DNA of 36,900 nucleotides, taken from contig JAEWOQ010000454.1 in the NCBI GenBank assembly GCA_023460875.1, positions 1 to 36,900 on the forward strand, read 5' to 3'. Of this stretch, positions 25,355 to 33,278 are shown in pieces (position 1 is the stretch's first letter; each line of letters starts with the position of its first letter). The translations under genes and the position numbers were made by a program. A model generated the notes under the pieces. The model did not search any database and had not been told where the DNA came from. It saw only the letters and a program-made list of their open reading frames with translations. This DNA comes from Pseudomonadota bacterium (GTDB taxonomy: Bacteria > Myxococcota_A > Polyangia > Polyangiales > Polyangiaceae).

Positions 25355-27445
25355 TCAGGCCCCAGCCCACCAGGCAGACTCGAGCTCGTCGATCAGCCGC
25401 CGCACCAGCTCACGAGGCGAACGGGCCTCGCGCGCCGCAGCGCGGGCGATCTCGGTCCACCGCTCGATCTCGACGGGCCCGCGCACGGCCCGGTGGGCGC
25501 TGACGACGCGATCGATCAGCTCCAGCCGCATCCCGCGGGAGAACGGCGGCACCTCCTCCGGCTCGAGGCGGCTCAACCGTCGTTTGAACAACGCTGGGTC
25601 CTCCCCCTCCAGAGTCGACGCGAGCTCCTTCAACTCACGGAGGAGCCCCCCCGCCTCCTTGCGGAGCTCGGCGTAGGCGGGAGGAGTCATGGCCAGCACC
25701 ACACAGGCGCCTGGGAGCGAGCCTCCGCAGTAGAAGGAGAGCGTGCGCAGAGCCGAGCGGCGCGCCGCTTGGCTGAGCCCCGTCGTGTAGAGGTTCTCCG
25801 CCTCGTCGATCAGCAGCACCGGGCCAGCGCACCCCTCCAGGCGCGCGAGCAGCTCGAGCCATAGCAGCAGCCGTCGGTAGGCGTCCTGCCGGTAGGAGGT
25901 CCCGGACCCCTTCCGCGCGAGATCCTCCGCGCGGAGGAAGTTCTCCAGCGCCTTGCCCGGGTCTTTCGCGGCATCGGCGATGAGCAAAGCCTTCTTGGCG
26001 GCGATCGCCTCCTCGCTCCCCTCGAGCGCGATCTCTTCGAGGGCCGCCCGGAGAGCGCGGAGCTTCGCCGGCGAGCGGGTCCAGACCGACGCCCGCTGCA
26101 GGGCGCTGGGGCGCCCTCGTTTCGGGAGGACGGAGTGATCCAGCAGCCGCGACAGGTGTCGCTGGGGATTGCCCAGATCCAGGTTCATGCGCTCGAGGTT
26201 CAGCCAGAAGACCGGATGTCCCTGGGACAGCGCGCGCTCGGCGAGGTGCATGAGCAGGTGGGTCTTCCCGCTGCCGTAGTCACCGACGAGGACCTGGAAC
26301 ACGCTGCCCGTCATCTCCGAGTGCGCGAAGAGGCGGTCGACGACGCGATCGATGCGCTCGTGTCCTACGCTCATCGACGTCACCGCCTCCGTCGGGGGCA
26401 AACCTTGGGAGACTCGCACCAGGGAGCGGAGGGTGACCGGCTTCGTCAGCTCCGGAGACCGGACCCGCCGGTGCACGTACTCATACGGGTCCTTGATGAG
26501 CTGCGTCCAGGCACGGTGGGGAGGCGGTGGCTCCGCGGGCGACGGGACCTCCAGCCGCGTCAACAGGGGCGTCAACGTGCGGATCGAGCGCGGCCCCTGG
26601 AAGAGCCGCTCGTCCCCCGTGATGACGATGCGGGTGCAGACCGCGCCACGTCCCGTGTCGAAATTGTCGACCAGCTCCCTGAGCACCGTATAGGACTTTT
26701 CACGCTGGCGCTGGGTGCGCAGGGTCAACGCCCCGCCGTCGTGGAGGAGGACGAGCAGCCCCCTATATCCCAGCGCCCGCACCAGCCGCGTCAGCTCACC
26801 GAACACCCTCTGCGCCGTCTGAGGTCCGAGCACCGAGCGGACCTCGGCGACAGCACGCCCCTTGAGCTCCACGCCCCGTGCCCAGGCGTCGAACGCCCTC
26901 ACCTCGCGATGGGCGTCGTCCTCCGCCGCCAAATAGCTGCGGCACAGCGCCGTCAGATCGCCGCTCGCTTCAAACTCGCTCGTCGCTTCGTCGAAGCGGT
27001 CCAAAGACTTCCGGCCATGCCGCGCATGAAACACGTCGAGCAGCCCCAGGATACCGACGGCACGCGTCTCCCGACCAGGCACCAACGCGTCCAAGAGCAC
27101 GACTACCAGCTCGTGCAGCGCCGCCAAGCTCATCTCCTCGAGGGAGAGCCGCGCCGTCACCCACCCCCGATCCCGAGCTCGCTTGGCGAGCTCGCGCACC
27201 AACGCCGCCTCGCGGGCGGGGGTGGCGCACTGGGTGAGCGTGACGGAGCTGGCGTCACAGAGCTCGAGATCTCGGAGGGCCTGCTCGAAGCGGGCCACTT
27301 CGTCCTCGACAGTGGAGACGGAGCGGGCAGCGGCAGAAAGCTCCGCGCCTTGCGCCGTAGTGGGGGCAGTCGCAGAAAGCATGGGTTGCCTGTGACTACC
27401 GCGAAAATCCCCGTCCGTGTCCAGAAATCTCGCCGCGAACGGCAT
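25355..27445 (-). CDS. P-loop ATPase with degenerate N-terminal repeat (DUF2791/BREX ATP-binding-like)
   Basis: This protein has 696 residues. The C-terminal half is an intact P-loop module: Walker A GDYGSGKTH at 388-396, then LNLERMNL, and Walker B VLLIDEAENLY (543-553). This spacing and the DEAE motif fit the DUF2791 family, ATP-binding proteins seen in BREX phage-defence and related loci. The N-terminal half (about 65-300) has a weaker copy with no Walker residues: VTLTQCATPAREAALVRELA where Walker A would be, and LLVLLHDGGAL where Walker B would be. ATG 27445 is supported by GGAG five bases upstream. It follows putA by 38 bp on the same strand. No BREX genes (pglZ, brxC, methylase) are nearby in this window. 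Function is unknown. Confidence 0.7.
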   Translation of the reverse strand: MPFAARFLDTDGDFRGSHRQPMLSATAPTTAQGAELSAAARSVSTVEDEVARFEQALRDLELCDASSVTLTQCATPAREAALVRELAKRARDRGWVTARLSLEEMSLAALHELVVVLLDALVPGRETRAVGILGLLDVFHARHGRKSLDRFDEATSEFEASGDLTALCRSYLAAEDDAHREVRAFDAWARGVELKGRAVAEVRSVLGPQTAQRVFGELTRLVRALGYRGLLVLLHDGGALTLRTQRQREKSYTVLRELVDNFDTGRGAVCTRIVITGDERLFQGPRSIRTLTPLLTRLEVPSPAEPPPPHRAWTQLIKDPYEYVHRRVRSPELTKPVTLRSLVRVSQGLPPTEAVTSMSVGHERIDRVVDRLFAHSEMTGSVFQVLVGDYGSGKTHLLMHLAERALSQGHPVFWLNLERMNLDLGNPQRHLSRLLDHSVLPKRGRPSALQRASVWTRSPAKLRALRAALEEIALEGSEEAIAAKKALLIADAAKDPGKALENFLRAEDLARKGSGTSYRQDAYRRLLLWLELLARLEGCAGPVLLIDEAENLYTTGLSQAARRSALRTLSFYCGGSLPGACVVLAMTPPAYAELRKEAGGLLRELKELASTLEGEDPALFKRRLSRLEPEEVPPFSRGMRLELIDRVVSAHRAVRGPVEIERWTEIARAAAREARSPRELVRRLIDELESAWWAGA

Positions 27446-27472
27446 TTTCGCTCCAGTTTGGGGTCGAAAATG
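27443..27472. promoter_or_regulatory. AT-rich inverted repeat over the P-loop gene start
   Basis: CATTTTCG (27443-27450) and CGAAAATG (27465-27472) form a perfect 8-bp inverted repeat with a 14-bp spacer. One arm covers the ATG of the P-loop gene, and the GGAG ribosome-binding site (27451-27454) is in the loop. It is unusually AT-rich for this window. An operator or translation-blocking hairpin is possible; terminator function for putA is less likely because the stem is AT-rich. Confidence 0.4.
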
Positions 27473-27483
27473 TCAATCAGGGG

Positions 27484-30400
27484 CTAGTTTCGTGTGCCCA
27501 AAGCACTCACGGGGGCTCCACCCTGGGTCGCGGCCAGCTGCTCGAGCAGTCCCCGAGGGCGGGGACTCAGCCCTGCGAGCCCGAGATTGCCATAGCGATG
27601 GTGATGGATGCAGACGGCTTGCTCCACCAGATAACGGAGCAGCTCGACACCTCCGAAGTCCGCGACCGGCTCCGCCTCGATGTGGACGTCCGTCGCCCCG
27701 AGCACCCGCCACGCGTCCTCGACGTCACAGCCGACGAGGCGCACTCGCGTAGGCCCTCGCCCCCTCCACGAGGCAGCGAGGGCCTCGATGCTCGAAGTCC
27801 GCGGCGCCCGCGCGTCGGAGAGCCAACGGAGCCAGGGACTCTCCTCGGGACCCACGACATGGAAGCGCAGAGCCCCCCCGAGGAGCCCATCGATGAGCAG
27901 GAGGCTCGCCAGATCCAAGCCTTGGACCTCGCCCCCCAGCACCACCGCGACGTCGGACGCCTGGTAGCGAAGCCAGTTCGCCTCCCCCTGCAGGTCTGGC
28001 TGCAATGGCTCGGCGCGAGCCAAGCGCTCGAACGCCTCCAGGTAGCTCCGCCGCCTGCCCTCGAAGCGCTCGCGCTCCAGGCGACCCAACGACTGAGCCA
28101 GGGATGAGACGACGTTCGATGCGCCCCGATGCGCGCCGACCTGCGGCGGAGCGCCGGCTCCCGAGGAGGTCGTCCGCTGCGCGCGGAGGCGCAGCACCTT
28201 GCACAGCTGCTGCACATAGTTCGGGCCCCCCGCCTTCGCCCCAGGGCCGAAGCTCGAGCCCTTCCAGCCACCGAAGGGCTGCCGCCCGACGATGGCCCCG
28301 GTCGTCGTCCGGTTCACGTACAGGTTGCCCGCTCGCATGCCCTCGACGAATTGAGCTTGCTCACGTTCGTCGAGGCCGTGAAAGCCCGCGGTGAGGCCGT
28401 AAGGGGTGCCGTTGGCGAGCCGGAGGGCGTGGGAGAGATCCTCTGCGGGCAGCACGGCGAGCAGCGGGCCGAAGAGCTCCGTACGGTAGACGTAACTGCC
28501 GGGAGTGACGCCCAGCTTGATCCCCGGGCTGAGGAGGTGGGCGTTGTCCGCGGAGCGGGAGGGCTCGAGGAGCCAGCGCTCGTTTGCTTCCAGCTGCAGG
28601 GCCCGCGCCAGAGCGCCCCCTGGAGGCCGGATCAACGGAGTGACGAAGGAGCGCGGATCCCAGGCGGAGCCCACGGGCAGACTAGCAGCGGCGTCGCGGA
28701 GCTGGCGCAGAAACGCGGGGCTGTCGTGCAGCTCGCGCTCCACGATGAGCAAGCTCAGCGCGCTACACTTCTGACCGGCGTGCGCGAAGGCCGAGCGCAC
28801 CGCGTCACGCAAGGCGAGCTCCCGATCGGAGACGGCGCTGACGATCATCGCGTTCTTGCCGCCCGTCTCTGCGAGCAGACGGATCCCGGGGCGCAGGCGG
28901 CGAAACAGCCGCGCCGTCTCCGTCGCCCCGGTCAAGATCACCGCGTCCACTCGTGCATCCACGACGAGCTTCGAACCCACGGACTCGTGACAGGGGACGA
29001 ACTGCAATACATCCCTGGGCACGCCAGCACGCCACAGCGCCTGCGCGCCGAGGTACGCGATGAGCGGTGTCTCTCCGGCGGGCTTGAGCAGCACCGCGTT
29101 GCCCGCCGCCAGGGCTGCGAGCACCCCTCCGAGGGGGATGGCCAGCGGGAAGTTCCAGGGCGGGGTGACGAGCACGAGCCCCCAAGGCGCCGTCTCGTAC
29201 TCGCGCTCCAGCTCCTCCGCGGTGATCGCATAGTACTCGGCGAAGTCGATCGCCTCGCTGACCTCGGCGTCAGCCTCCTCCAGTCGCTTGCCGCCATCGA
29301 GGACGAGCGCGCGGACGAGCTCCTGCCTCGCCCGGCGCAGCTCGGCCGCCGCGCGGCGGAGCGTGAGCACCCGCTCCTCGGGTGGGACCGCGCCCCAGCG
29401 AGCCGCGCCTTGGCGGCCGTGGGTGACCGCCGCTTCGATCTCCTCCCCCGTAGCCGTCCGCGTCACGTAGGGCACCACGCCAGGTCGCGAAGGATCGAAG
29501 CCAGCGACCGTGGGTCCGTCCCAACGTTCACCATCCCCCAAGCTCACGGGCACCCGATCCAACGTCGCCCGGGGGACGAGACACTCCCGCAAGAACGCGC
29601 GATCTCCCGGGCGCGAGGGATCCGTGTCCGGCTCGTTGACGAACCCGCCCGCCCGGGGCTCACCGTCAGCTTCGCGCTCTGACCCGCGCACCGAGGCGCG
29701 AAACGGCGGGCGCTCCACGTAGGCGGAGAAGGCGCGCTCGAAGCGCTGACGCTGGCTCTCGAAGCTCGCGTCGCCCACGTCCATGGCGAAGCCGTGACGC
29801 AGGAAATTCTCCTCTGCGGCGTTCTCGTCGAAGCGACGCACCAAGTAGGCCACCGCGCTCGAGAACTCTTCGGGCTCCACCGCGGGCACGTACAGGAGCA
29901 CCTGGCCGCTCACCCCCTGCACCGCCCGCCGCAGCGGCTCGGCCATGCCGTAGAGCATCTCGATCTGGACGCGATCGGGATACCGCGCGCGCTCCCGCAG
30001 GATCAGCGCATAGGCGATGTCGAACAGGTTATGGCTCCCCACCCCGACGGACGCCACCTCCAGCGCCTCATCTTCGCACGCGGCGCGGAGCATGTGTTTG
30101 AACTGCGCGTCCACCTCGGGCTTGGCCCGGTGCACGGGCGACGGCCAGCCGCGCAGAGAGGACTCGACGCGTTCGAGGTTCGCGTTCGCCCCCTTCACGA
30201 GCCTGAGGCGCACCGGCGCGCCGCCGAGGTCCTGACGCCTGCGCGCGAACTCGAGCAACCGGCGTTGCCACGCCACGGCGTCTGGCAGATACGCCTGGAG
30301 CACCAAGCCCGCCTTCACCCCGAGCAGCTCCGCCTCTTCGAGCAGGCTCATGAACAAGGTCGAGGTGAGCTCGACGTCCCGGTAGGCCTCCATATCGAGG

Positions 30401-31128
30401 TACACGAGCTTTGAGGGGCGCGCCGCCGCCGCCGCCCGATAGATGGGGCGCAGCCGCTCTCGGAGGACTGCCAGGGACTCCTCGAAGGCGTACAGGCTCG
30501 ACTGGCTGTACAAGGACGACACCTTCACGCTGAGGGTCGTCACGTCCGGGCGGCGCGCGAGCTCCTCATAGCGGCGCCCATGTCGCGCCGCCTGCTCCTC
30601 ACCCACCACCTCCTCGCCCAGGTGGTTGAGGTTCACCCGCAGCTCACCGGCGCCTTCCCGGCTGAGGATCGCCTCGAGCTCCTCGCGCCCGCTCACCAGA
30701 TAGGCAGAGGCCTCACTGCCCACGGTGCGCTCGACCGCGAGCGCCGCCCACTTCGGGACCACCGCGCCGAGGCGCGGCAACGCGCGCAGGCCGAACCTCT
30801 GCCACCCCTCGAGCGCGTCCGGGATCCCCAATCGCTCCTCGAGGCGCTCGACGAGGGTGACCAGCCGCGCGGGGGAGGGGCGCCGACACGCCCGATCCGT
30901 CAGGGCCACCGTAAAGCGCTGAGCACGCGGGTCCTGCACCAGGCGCGCGGTGCGCAGTCGCTGACGGCGCTCCGGGAGCGTCTCCATCCGGCGAGCGGCC
31001 TCCCACAGAGCGGTGGCGAGCTCGTACGTGAGCGACGGGTGCGCCGTCGGAGGAGCCTCACGAGCGCGCTCCAAGACGCGGCGCGCCTGGCGCAGAACCC
31101 CGAGATCGTCGTCCGTGAGAGGGGCCAT
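27484..31128 (-). CDS. putA: Bifunctional proline dehydrogenase / L-glutamate gamma-semialdehyde dehydrogenase
   Basis: This protein oxidises proline to glutamate in two steps, using FAD then NAD. It has 1214 residues from ATG 31128. The proline dehydrogenase domain occupies about residues 80-470: YLDMEAYRD, LRLVKGANANLERVESS, and LYGMAEPLRRAVQG are its FAD/substrate motifs. The aldehyde dehydrogenase domain covers about 555-985: TPPWNFPLAIPLGG, catalytic E754 in LLAETGGKNAM, and Cys788 in AGQKCSA. A C-terminal extension of about 200 residues follows, as in long PutA proteins. There is no N-terminal ribbon-helix-helix, so it is not an autorepressor type. Its ribosome-binding site (GGAG) is only two bases from ATG; an earlier ATG at 31197 is possible but would reach the divergent deoC start. 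Confidence 0.95.
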   Translation of the reverse strand: MAPLTDDDLGVLRQARRVLERAREAPPTAHPSLTYELATALWEAARRMETLPERRQRLRTARLVQDPRAQRFTVALTDRACRRPSPARLVTLVERLEERLGIPDALEGWQRFGLRALPRLGAVVPKWAALAVERTVGSEASAYLVSGREELEAILSREGAGELRVNLNHLGEEVVGEEQAARHGRRYEELARRPDVTTLSVKVSSLYSQSSLYAFEESLAVLRERLRPIYRAAAAARPSKLVYLDMEAYRDVELTSTLFMSLLEEAELLGVKAGLVLQAYLPDAVAWQRRLLEFARRRQDLGGAPVRLRLVKGANANLERVESSLRGWPSPVHRAKPEVDAQFKHMLRAACEDEALEVASVGVGSHNLFDIAYALILRERARYPDRVQIEMLYGMAEPLRRAVQGVSGQVLLYVPAVEPEEFSSAVAYLVRRFDENAAEENFLRHGFAMDVGDASFESQRQRFERAFSAYVERPPFRASVRGSEREADGEPRAGGFVNEPDTDPSRPGDRAFLRECLVPRATLDRVPVSLGDGERWDGPTVAGFDPSRPGVVPYVTRTATGEEIEAAVTHGRQGAARWGAVPPEERVLTLRRAAAELRRARQELVRALVLDGGKRLEEADAEVSEAIDFAEYYAITAEELEREYETAPWGLVLVTPPWNFPLAIPLGGVLAALAAGNAVLLKPAGETPLIAYLGAQALWRAGVPRDVLQFVPCHESVGSKLVVDARVDAVILTGATETARLFRRLRPGIRLLAETGGKNAMIVSAVSDRELALRDAVRSAFAHAGQKCSALSLLIVERELHDSPAFLRQLRDAAASLPVGSAWDPRSFVTPLIRPPGGALARALQLEANERWLLEPSRSADNAHLLSPGIKLGVTPGSYVYRTELFGPLLAVLPAEDLSHALRLANGTPYGLTAGFHGLDEREQAQFVEGMRAGNLYVNRTTTGAIVGRQPFGGWKGSSFGPGAKAGGPNYVQQLCKVLRLRAQRTTSSGAGAPPQVGAHRGASNVVSSLAQSLGRLERERFEGRRRSYLEAFERLARAEPLQPDLQGEANWLRYQASDVAVVLGGEVQGLDLASLLLIDGLLGGALRFHVVGPEESPWLRWLSDARAPRTSSIEALAASWRGRGPTRVRLVGCDVEDAWRVLGATDVHIEAEPVADFGGVELLRYLVEQAVCIHHHRYGNLGLAGLSPRPRGLLEQLAATQGGAPVSALGTRN

Positions 31129-31187
31129 GACTCCAAATCTGTCACGGACCACGGAGTTCGTCACCAAGGGCCCCCCCGCCGCGCTAT

Positions 31188-31192
31188 AGGGA
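31188..31192 (+). promoter_or_regulatory. deoC ribosome-binding site in the deoC/putA divergent gap
   Basis: AGGGA lies six bases before the deoC ATG. The 70-bp gap (31129-31198) must contain both promoters. TATAGG (31185-31190) resembles a -10 box but overlaps the ribosome-binding site, so it is not convincing as a promoter. Confidence 0.45.
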
Positions 31193-31198
31193 CACATT

Positions 31199-31924
31199 AT
31201 GTCCACCGCAGCCATCGCCGCCCTCATCGATCACTCCGTGCTGCGCCCGACGGCGACCCTCGCAGAGCTCGAGGCGGGCTGCCTGCTCGGGCGACGCGTC
31301 GGCGCCGCCAGCGTCTGCGTGCTGCCCCATTTCGTCCCCCGCGCGGCGGCCTTGCTGCAGGGCTCGCCCACACGCACCAGCACCGTGATCGGCTTCCCTC
31401 ACGGCGGCCACACCCTGTGGGCGAAGGTGCGCGAGGCCGAGCTCGCCCTGGAGCAGGGCGCGACGGAGCTCGACGCCGTCGTGAACGTCTCCCTGGTGAG
31501 CTCGGGTGCCTGGGAGCTGGTCGCCGACGAGATCCACGCCCTGACGCGGACCTGCCACCAGGGCGGCGCTCGGCTGAAGCTCATCTTCGAGACCTGCTAC
31601 CTGAGCCGCGATCAGAAGATCCGCCTCTGCGAGCTCAGCAGCGCGGCGGGTGTGGACTGGGTCAAGACCTCCACCGGCTTCGGCAGCGGCGGCGCCACGC
31701 CGGAGGACGTGCGGCTGCTGCGGGAACACTGCCCTGCCACCGTGTCCGTCAAGGCGTCTGGGGGGATCGGCACCTTGAGCGCGCTGCTCGAGTTCCACGA
31801 GCTAGGCGCCAATCGCATCGGCACCAGCCGCACGGAGGAGATCCTGCGGGCGGCGGCCGACGGGGAGGCCGCGCTGCTCCCTTCCCTGCCCCCTTCCCCC
31901 GCCCCTGGCGCGCACGACCGATGA
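31199..31924 (+). CDS. deoC: Deoxyribose-phosphate aldolase
   Basis: This is a class I aldolase that cleaves 2-deoxyribose 5-phosphate into acetaldehyde and glyceraldehyde 3-phosphate in nucleoside catabolism. The 241 residues form a single TIM-barrel domain. It opens with IDHSVLRPTATLAEL, has LDAVVNVS with the proton-relay D92, the Schiff-base K156 in WVKTSTGFG, and the second active-site K185 in VKASGGI, matching Asp102, Lys167 and Lys201 of the E. coli enzyme. The start has AGGGA upstream. It is divergent from putA and co-directional with lhgO, 52 bp away. Both neighbours are catabolic, but no shared pathway is evident. Confidence 0.95.
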   Translation: MSTAAIAALIDHSVLRPTATLAELEAGCLLGRRVGAASVCVLPHFVPRAAALLQGSPTRTSTVIGFPHGGHTLWAKVREAELALEQGATELDAVVNVSLVSSGAWELVADEIHALTRTCHQGGARLKLIFETCYLSRDQKIRLCELSSAAGVDWVKTSTGFGSGGATPEDVRLLREHCPATVSVKASGGIGTLSALLEFHELGANRIGTSRTEEILRAAADGEAALLPSLPPSPAPGAHDR

Positions 31925-31976
31925 GCGCAGAGGTTCAGGGGAGGCCATCGGCGGCCGTTCCCCCATCGAGCTCCAC

Positions 31977-33278
31977 ATGGAAGAAGCGGATGTCGTCGTC
32001 GTCGGGGCAGGGATCGTCGGTCTGGCCACCGCCCACCAGCTAGCTCATCGTTATCACGGCCTTCGCATCACCCTGCTCGAGAAGGAGGCGGGAGAGGCGC
32101 ACCACCAGACGGGCCGCAACTCGGGGGTGCTCCACTCCGGCATCTACTACAAGCCGGGCTCTCTCAAGGCCGAGAACTGTCGCCTCGGCAAGAAGGCCAT
32201 GGAAGTGTTCTGCGCGGCCGAGGGGATCCCCTACGAGATCTGCGGCAAGGTGATCGTCGCCACCGTGGACGGTGAGCTCGCTGCGCTGCAGAACATTTAC
32301 CAACGCGGGATCCAGAACGGCGTCTCCTGCAAGCTCATCGAGCCCGCGGAGCTGCGGGAGCTCGAGCCCCACGCCAGCGGCGTGCGGGCCGTCCATGTCC
32401 CAGAAGCGGGCATCGTGGACTATCGCGCCGTGTGCCGACGTCTCCGGGAACGCATCGGCGAGCACCCGGGCAACCGCATCGTGTTCGGGGCGGAGGTCCG
32501 CTGCCTCGAGGCGAGCCGGGAGGGGGGCCGGGAGCGCGTGCGCATCACGACGACGGCCGGAGACTTCCGCGGTCGCTTCGTGGTCAACTGCGGTGGTCTG
32601 CAGTCGGATCGCCTCGCGGCGCTGGGAGGCTCAGCGCCCAACCTGCGTATCGTGCCCTTCCGGGGCGAGTACTACCAAGTCGATCGGCAGGCCCGCTCAC
32701 TAGTTCGCAATCTCATCTATCCCGTACCCCGACCGGAGTTCCCATTCCTGGGGGTCCACTTCACCCGCATGATCGACGGCTCCGTGGAGTGTGGTCCCAA
32801 CGCGGTGCTGGCCCTGGGACGCGAGGCCTACGAGAAGTACGAGGTGAACCCCGAGGATCTGCTCGAGGCCCTCACTTACCCGGGGTTCTTACGACTGTCC
32901 GCCCGCTATTGGCGCGTCGGCCTGGGAGAGGTGCACCGCTCCGTCAGCAAGGCGGCCTTCGTGGCGGCCCTGCAGCGGCTCCTCCCAGCGATCCGCGGCG
33001 AGCACCTGGTCCCTGCTCCGGCAGGCATCCGCGCTCAGGCCGTCGCCCCCGACGGCTCCCTGGTGGATGACTTCTTGCTCCACGAGAGCGAGCACGTGCT
33101 CAGCGTCGTCAACGCGCCATCACCAGCGGCGACGGCCTCTCTCAACATCGGCAAGCTGATCGCTGGGCGCGTCGCGGCCCGACTCGCTCTGGAGACGAGC
33201 CCCACGCGCGCCGTCAGCTCCCGCGCCGCCTCCGAGGCGCCGCCGAGCAGTCAGGCGACGCCCGCCATGGAAGGCTGA
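31977..33278 (+). CDS. lhgO: L-2-hydroxyglutarate oxidase (FAD-dependent)
   Basis: This predicted FAD enzyme converts L-2-hydroxyglutarate to 2-oxoglutarate, passing electrons to the quinone pool or oxygen. The dinucleotide-binding motif GAGIVGLATA is at residues 10-19, followed by LLEKEAGEAHHQTGRNSGVLHSGIYY, which is diagnostic of the LhgO/YgaF group. VPEAGIVDYRAVCRRL and GEYYQVDRQA complete the family pattern. The length (433) is slightly more than usual because of a Ser/Ala/Pro-rich C-terminal tail after about residue 405. The gene lies 52 bp after deoC. No strong ribosome-binding site is visible, and its 3' end overlaps the convergent MscS gene by 28 bp. A cytoplasmic or peripheral membrane location is expected. 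Confidence 0.92.
   Translation: MEEADVVVVGAGIVGLATAHQLAHRYHGLRITLLEKEAGEAHHQTGRNSGVLHSGIYYKPGSLKAENCRLGKKAMEVFCAAEGIPYEICGKVIVATVDGELAALQNIYQRGIQNGVSCKLIEPAELRELEPHASGVRAVHVPEAGIVDYRAVCRRLRERIGEHPGNRIVFGAEVRCLEASREGGRERVRITTTAGDFRGRFVVNCGGLQSDRLAALGGSAPNLRIVPFRGEYYQVDRQARSLVRNLIYPVPRPEFPFLGVHFTRMIDGSVECGPNAVLALGREAYEKYEVNPEDLLEALTYPGFLRLSARYWRVGLGEVHRSVSKAAFVAALQRLLPAIRGEHLVPAPAGIRAQAVAPDGSLVDDFLLHESEHVLSVVNAPSPAATASLNIGKLIAGRVAARLALETSPTRAVSSRAASEAPPSSQATPAMEG

Noticed and set aside
26135..27487. 450-codon plus-strand frame opposite the P-loop gene
   Set aside because: Composition is rich in Arg, Gln and His, and the minus frame carries Walker motifs; this is a shadow.
28129..29682. 517-codon plus-strand frame inside putA
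   Set aside because: It is antisense to well-conserved aldehyde dehydrogenase motifs and has no recognisable domain.
31129..31227. Upstream start for putA
   Set aside because: It would overlap the divergent deoC start, leaving no room for either promoter.
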